A DNA stretch of 64,000 nt from Vibrio cortegadensis. Lineage in GTDB: Bacteria > Pseudomonadota > Gammaproteobacteria > Enterobacterales > Vibrionaceae. The notes under the pieces were generated by a model. The model searched no databases and had not been told where the DNA came from. It saw only the letters and a list, made by a program, of their open reading frames with translations. Location: contig NZ_AP025472.1 of the NCBI RefSeq assembly GCF_024347395.1, positions 1,674,001 through 1,738,000 of the forward strand, written 5' to 3'. A program made the translations under genes and the position numbers. Shown here in pieces: positions 60,120 to 64,000 of the stretch (positions are counted from its first letter, which is position 1; each line of letters starts with the position of its first letter).

Positions 60120-63100
60120 CTAACAGGCATCAATCGCATTTTTAATTCGTTTATCTGAAACCGGATATGGGGTTCCTAACTGTTGTGCAAAATAACTTAC
60201 ACGAAGTTCTTCGATCATCCAACGCACTTCTTTTACATTATCTGGCACAGCAATCCCTTTCGGAATCTTATTCAACAACTCTTTGTAGTCATTAGTGATC
60301 GATTCAATTTTGAGCATATGCAAACGATCTTTATTCGGATCGATTGGCAATTTTTCCATTCGTCGCTCAATTGCTCTCATATAACGAAGAATATCCGGGA
60401 GACGCTTCCAACCACATTCGGTAGCAAAACCTTTAAAGATGAGGCTTTCTACTTGAGCTTTTACATCAGAAAGCGCAAATGCCATCGTGAAATCAACACG
60501 TCCTTTCAGCTTTTTATTAATACTAAACGCGGTCGTTAAAATCGTCTCAACCTGTTCAGCGACTGCAACAACGGTATCGCCAAGTTCCGCTCGAACATGT
60601 TCTTTTAGTTGTTCAAACTGAGTTGGCTCCCAAACGATGCCACCTTTCTCTTCAATTAACTTATCAATACCACAAGCAATACAGTCATCAATCAGATCAA
60701 GTACTTTTCCATACGGGTTGAAGTACAAGCCAAGTTTCGATTTGTTAGGCAGATTCGAATGAAGATACTTAATCGGCGATGGAACATTCAGCAAAATAAG
60801 GCGACGTTGCCCCGCTCTCATTGCACTGACCTGCTCTTCTTCTGTCTCAAACAGTTTTATTTCAACACTGTCTTTAGTATCAACCAACGCCGGGAAAGCT
60901 TTAACATCAAAGCCGCCACGTTTTTGTTTGTATACTTTTGGCAGTTCACCAAAACTCCAAGTATGCAAACCTTGCTGCTCGATATCATCATCTGCAACTT
61001 GTGAAAGAGTCTGTTGAACTTTATCTTTCAGGCTCTCTTTGAGTTCATGCAGGTCTTTATTCTCTTTTAGCTTACGCTTACGATGGTCGACTGCACGGAA
61101 TGTCACCTTCAAGTGTTCAGGGATCTGCTCTAACTTCCAATCTTCCCGTAGTACTTCTACTCCCGTCATGCGACGAAGTTCTTTTTCCATAGAATCAAGA
61201 AGTGGTGCTTCCATTGGCGTCACGCGTGAAAGAAATGCATCCGCATAGTTAGGTGCAGGCACAAAGTTACGGCGTAGCGTTTTAGGTAGAGACTTAATTA
61301 AGCTCACCACCAATTCATGACGTAAACCCGGGATCTGCCAATCAAACCCAGCTTGACTCACTTGGTTCAAAATCGGCAGTGGTACGTGAACGGTTACCCC
61401 ATCGGTATCGTCGCCGGGTTCAAATTGGTAGCTTAATTTCAGCTTTAATCCATCTTGATGCCAAAAATTAGGATAATCCAAATCAGTAACATGACTGGCA
61501 TCGCCACGGAACAGCATCTCTTTTTCAAAATTAAGCAGTTCGCGGTTATCTTTACTCGCTTTTTTCCACCAACTATCAAAATGACGTCCAGACACCACTT
61601 CAGTACTGACTCGCTGATCGTAGAAATCAAACAGCTCATCGTCATCAATCAAAATATCTCGACGACGAGATTTATGTTCTAACTCTTCAACTTCAAGCAG
61701 CAGTTTACGGTTCTGTTTAAAGAAGGCGTGTTTCGTTTCCCACTCTCCTTCCACCAGCGCACTTCGAACAAAAATCTCGCGGCTGACTACCGGATCGATA
61801 GGGCCATAATTAACCTGACGCTTCGGAACGATTGGGATCCCATAAAGCATCACTTTTTCATGAGCCATAACCGCAGCTTGCTTTTTAGACCAATGCGGTT
61901 CGCTGTAACTACGTTTTATCAAGTGTTGAGCAATCGACTCCAGCCATTCTGGTTGGATTTTGGCAATAATCCGTCCCCACAACTTGGACGTTTCCACTAA
62001 TTCAGCAGAGACAATCCATTTAGGCTGCTTTTTAAACAAACCAGACGCAGGGAAGATGTGAAAGCGAGCATTGCGCGCACCTTGGTATTCATTTTTCTCT
62101 TGATCTTTCATACCAATATGAGAAAGCAGACCCACCAACAAAGCGGTATGGATATTTTGATAACTACCCGGTTCACTATTTAGCTTAGTGTCCATTTCAC
62201 GCATCGCTTGATGAATTTGGAAATAGACATCTTGCCACTCACGAATACGTAAATAGTTCAGGTAATCTTTTTTACATTGGTTGCGGAATTGATTACTTGA
62301 AAGCTCTTTTTGCTGGGTTTTAATATGTTCCCAAAGATTCACAAAAGTAATGAAATCCGAGTCTTCATCAAAGAAGCGTTTATGTTTTTCATCTGACGCT
62401 TGTTTTTTCTCTGATGGACGTTCGCGAGGATCTTGAATCGATAATGCCGATACAATAATCATCACTTCTTTCAGACAGCCATACTTTGGTGCTTCAATCA
62501 CCATTCGTGCTAAACGCGGATCGATTGGCAATTTAGCCAGTTGACGACCTATTGGTGTTAACTGTTTCTTAGGATCTGAAGTCCCTTTCTTAACTGCAGC
62601 TTTGATAGCGCCTAGCTCTTCAAGAAGTTTGACACCATCTTGAATATTTCGCTGATCGGGCGCTTCAACAAATGGGAAGGCTTGAATATCACCTAGACCC
62701 AGCGCGGTCATTTGTAAGATAACTGACGCTAAGTTCGTTCTTAATATTTCGGGATCGGTAAACTCAGGGCGAGATAAGAAATCATCTTCTGAATAGAGAC
62801 GAATACAGATACCTTCCGTCACACGACCACAACGACCTTTACGCTGGTTAGCACTCGCTTGAGAAATCGCTTCGATTGGTAGGCGCTGAACTTTGGTTCG
62901 ATAACTGTAACGACTAATACGTGCAGTACCAGGGTCAATTACATAGCGAATGCCCGGAACGGTGAGTGACGTTTCTGCCACGTTGGTTGCGAGTACGATT
63001 CGACGACCAACATGAGATTGGAAAATCTTATTCTGCTCACCAGCAGACAAACGAGCATACAACGGCACAATTTCCGTATCACGTAAGTTACGTTTGTTTA

Positions 63101-64000
63101 ATGCGTCTGCCGTATCACGAATTTCACGTTCGCCGTTCATGAAAATTAGGATATCACCTAAACCTTCATCACAAAGTTCATCAACCGCTTCAAAGATGCC
63201 TTCCATTTGGTCACGATCTTGATCGCTGCTCTCTTCACCACCCAATGGACGATAACGCGTGTCTACAGGGTAAGTTCGACCTGATACTTCAATGATCGGC
63301 GCTTTATTGAAGTGATTGGAAAAACGTTCAGGGTCGATGGTTGCTGATGTAATGATAATTTTTAGATCAGGACGACGAGGCAATAACTCTTTCAAGTAAC
63401 CCATGATGAAATCGATGTTCAAGCTGCGTTCGTGCGCTTCATCGATAATAATGGTGTCGTATTGATTTAAATAACGGTCATGTTGGATCTCGGCCAGCAA
63501 GATACCGTCAGTCATCAATTTGATTTGAGTGTTATCTGAAATCTGGTCGTTAAATCGGACTTTATAACCAACAAATTCACCCAGTTGGCATTCCATCTCT
63601 TCAGCAATGCGGTTGGCAACCGAGCGTGCCGCTAAACGACGCGGCTGCGTATGACCAATCAAGCCATATTTACCACGACCAAGCTCACTACATATCTTTG
63701 GAATTTGGGTTGTTTTACCAGAACCTGTTTCACCTGCAATGATCACCACTTGGTTCTCAGCAATCGCTTTGGCAATGTCATCACGTTTTTGACTAACAGG
63801 AAGAATTTCTGGGTATTCAATGGTTGGCTGATGAGAAATACGGCTTTGCGCCACCATCATTGATTTGGCGATATCTAATGCAATCTCATCAAATACCGCA
63901 TGTTTGGATTTTTCGTTCTTGATTCTACTCGCGCCAGAGATTCGCTTACCTAATCGGAAGCGATCGCGCATCATACATTCGCTCAATGCTTTGCGTAATG
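60120..64000 (-). CDS. hrpA: ATP-dependent RNA helicase HrpA (5' end outside window)
   Basis: A DEAH-box RNA helicase, over 1,290 residues visible. Motifs: Walker A GETGSGKTT (about residue 85), DEAH in IIDEAHERS (about 180), SAT (motif III, about 215) and QRKGRCGR (motif VI, about 380). The long C-terminal region after about 700 is HrpA-specific. The frame is open through the right edge: upstream of a TTG at 63986 the codons read on as LRKA without a stop, aligning with the known HrpA N terminus, so the true start is about 15-20 codons beyond the window. E. coli HrpA rescues stalled ribosomes and processes some mRNAs. Confidence 0.95.
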   Translation of the reverse strand, partial: LRKALSECMMRDRFRLGKRISGASRIKNEKSKHAVFDEIALDIAKSMMVAQSRISHQPTIEYPEILPVSQKRDDIAKAIAENQVVIIAGETGSGKTTQIPKICSELGRGKYGLIGHTQPRRLAARSVANRIAEEMECQLGEFVGYKVRFNDQISDNTQIKLMTDGILLAEIQHDRYLNQYDTIIIDEAHERSLNIDFIMGYLKELLPRRPDLKIIITSATIDPERFSNHFNKAPIIEVSGRTYPVDTRYRPLGGEESSDQDRDQMEGIFEAVDELCDEGLGDILIFMNGEREIRDTADALNKRNLRDTEIVPLYARLSAGEQNKIFQSHVGRRIVLATNVAETSLTVPGIRYVIDPGTARISRYSYRTKVQRLPIEAISQASANQRKGRCGRVTEGICIRLYSEDDFLSRPEFTDPEILRTNLASVILQMTALGLGDIQAFPFVEAPDQRNIQDGVKLLEELGAIKAAVKKGTSDPKKQLTPIGRQLAKLPIDPRLARMVIEAPKYGCLKEVMIIVSALSIQDPRERPSEKKQASDEKHKRFFDEDSDFITFVNLWEHIKTQQKELSSNQFRNQCKKDYLNYLRIREWQDVYFQIHQAMREMDTKLNSEPGSYQNIHTALLVGLLSHIGMKDQEKNEYQGARNARFHIFPASGLFKKQPKWIVSAELVETSKLWGRIIAKIQPEWLESIAQHLIKRSYSEPHWSKKQAAVMAHEKVMLYGIPIVPKRQVNYGPIDPVVSREIFVRSALVEGEWETKHAFFKQNRKLLLEVEELEHKSRRRDILIDDDELFDFYDQRVSTEVVSGRHFDSWWKKASKDNRELLNFEKEMLFRGDASHVTDLDYPNFWHQDGLKLKLSYQFEPGDDTDGVTVHVPLPILNQVSQAGFDWQIPGLRHELVVSLIKSLPKTLRRNFVPAPNYADAFLSRVTPMEAPLLDSMEKELRRMTGVEVLREDWKLEQIPEHLKVTFRAVDHRKRKLKENKDLHELKESLKDKVQQTLSQVADDDIEQQGLHTWSFGELPKVYKQKRGGFDVKAFPALVDTKDSVEIKLFETEEEQVSAMRAGQRRLILLNVPSPIKYLHSNLPNKSKLGLYFNPYGKVLDLIDDCIACGIDKLIEEKGGIVWEPTQFEQLKEHVRAELGDTVVAVAEQVETILTTAFSINKKLKGRVDFTMAFALSDVKAQVESLIFKGFATECGWKRLPDILRYMRAIERRMEKLPIDPNKDRLHMLKIESITNDYKELLNKIPKGIAVPDNVKEVRWMIEELRVSYFAQQLGTPYPVSDKRIKNAIDAC

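Noticed and set aside
1..64000. Mobile elements, tRNA or rRNA genes, CRISPR arrays, attachment sites
   Set aside because: No transposase, integrase, repeat-spacer pattern, tRNA cloverleaf or long direct repeat was noticed on reading; a dedicated search was not possible.

Overview
The window is a stretch of gammaproteobacterial chromosome, most probably from a Vibrio or a close relative in the Vibrionaceae. The evidence is the moderately AT-rich base use, the uhpABC-afuABC cluster, the GntR-prpBC-acnD-prpF-prpE locus, the DUF3010 gene, a glycine riboswitch ahead of an AGCS symporter, and the density of cyclic-di-GMP genes. No tRNA, rRNA, insertion sequence, phage, integron or CRISPR array was seen. 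Genes at both edges are cut by the window.

Layout. 1-6.4 kb: a TPR-GGDEF sensor (5' cut), queC and queE for 7-deazaguanine synthesis, a Cof/YidA phosphatase, a Nudix-PAP2 membrane fusion and a GNAT acetyltransferase. 6.5-15.4 kb: a complete minus-strand methylcitrate operon (GntR regulator, prpB, prpC, acnD, prpF, prpE) with repeated TTGTCGACAA operators at its head. 15.4-20.2 kb: an AraC regulator, a LysE/RhtB exporter and a large periplasmic-sensing HD-GYP protein. 20.6-23.9 kb: a tctCBA tricarboxylate transporter. 24.5-26.5 kb: a lipoprotein alpha-amylase. 26.7-35.0 kb: a sugar-phosphate module, UhpA/UhpB two-component system, UhpC and AfuABC. 35.1-37.4 kb: a CitA/CitB (DpiBA)-type two-component system. 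37.6-38.2 kb: a candidate FNR-controlled unit with a structured leader, a 75-residue ORF and a strong terminator. 38.3-43.1 kb: a TolC-HlyD-ABC-2-ABC-2 export operon without an ATPase gene. 43.2-45.4 kb: a kinase-fold protein, a coiled-coil membrane protein and a 52-residue membrane peptide. 45.6-47.4 kb: a tandem glycine riboswitch and AGCS symporter. 47.4-52.6 kb: LysE exporter, M32 carboxypeptidase, small unknowns, a PAS-GGDEF protein and DUF3010. 52.7-56.4 kb: GAF-GGDEF and PAS-EAL-CBS proteins. 56.5-57.6 kb: a Cys/His-rich secreted protein and a DsbA paralogue. 57.7-59.4 kb: a 74-residue protein behind a promoter bracketed by two LexA-type boxes, divergent from a leucine-rich-repeat protein kinase. 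The window ends with a small beta-barrel protein and hrpA (5' cut).

Together the genes cover uptake and use of propionate, tricarboxylates, sugar phosphates, starch and glycine/alanine, plus five cyclic-di-GMP proteins. The least explained parts are the LexA-box 74-residue gene beside the LRR kinase, the leader plus small ORF at 37.7-38.2 kb, the Nudix-PAP2 fusion whose PAP2 catalytic motifs are missing, and the exporter operon without an ATPase.
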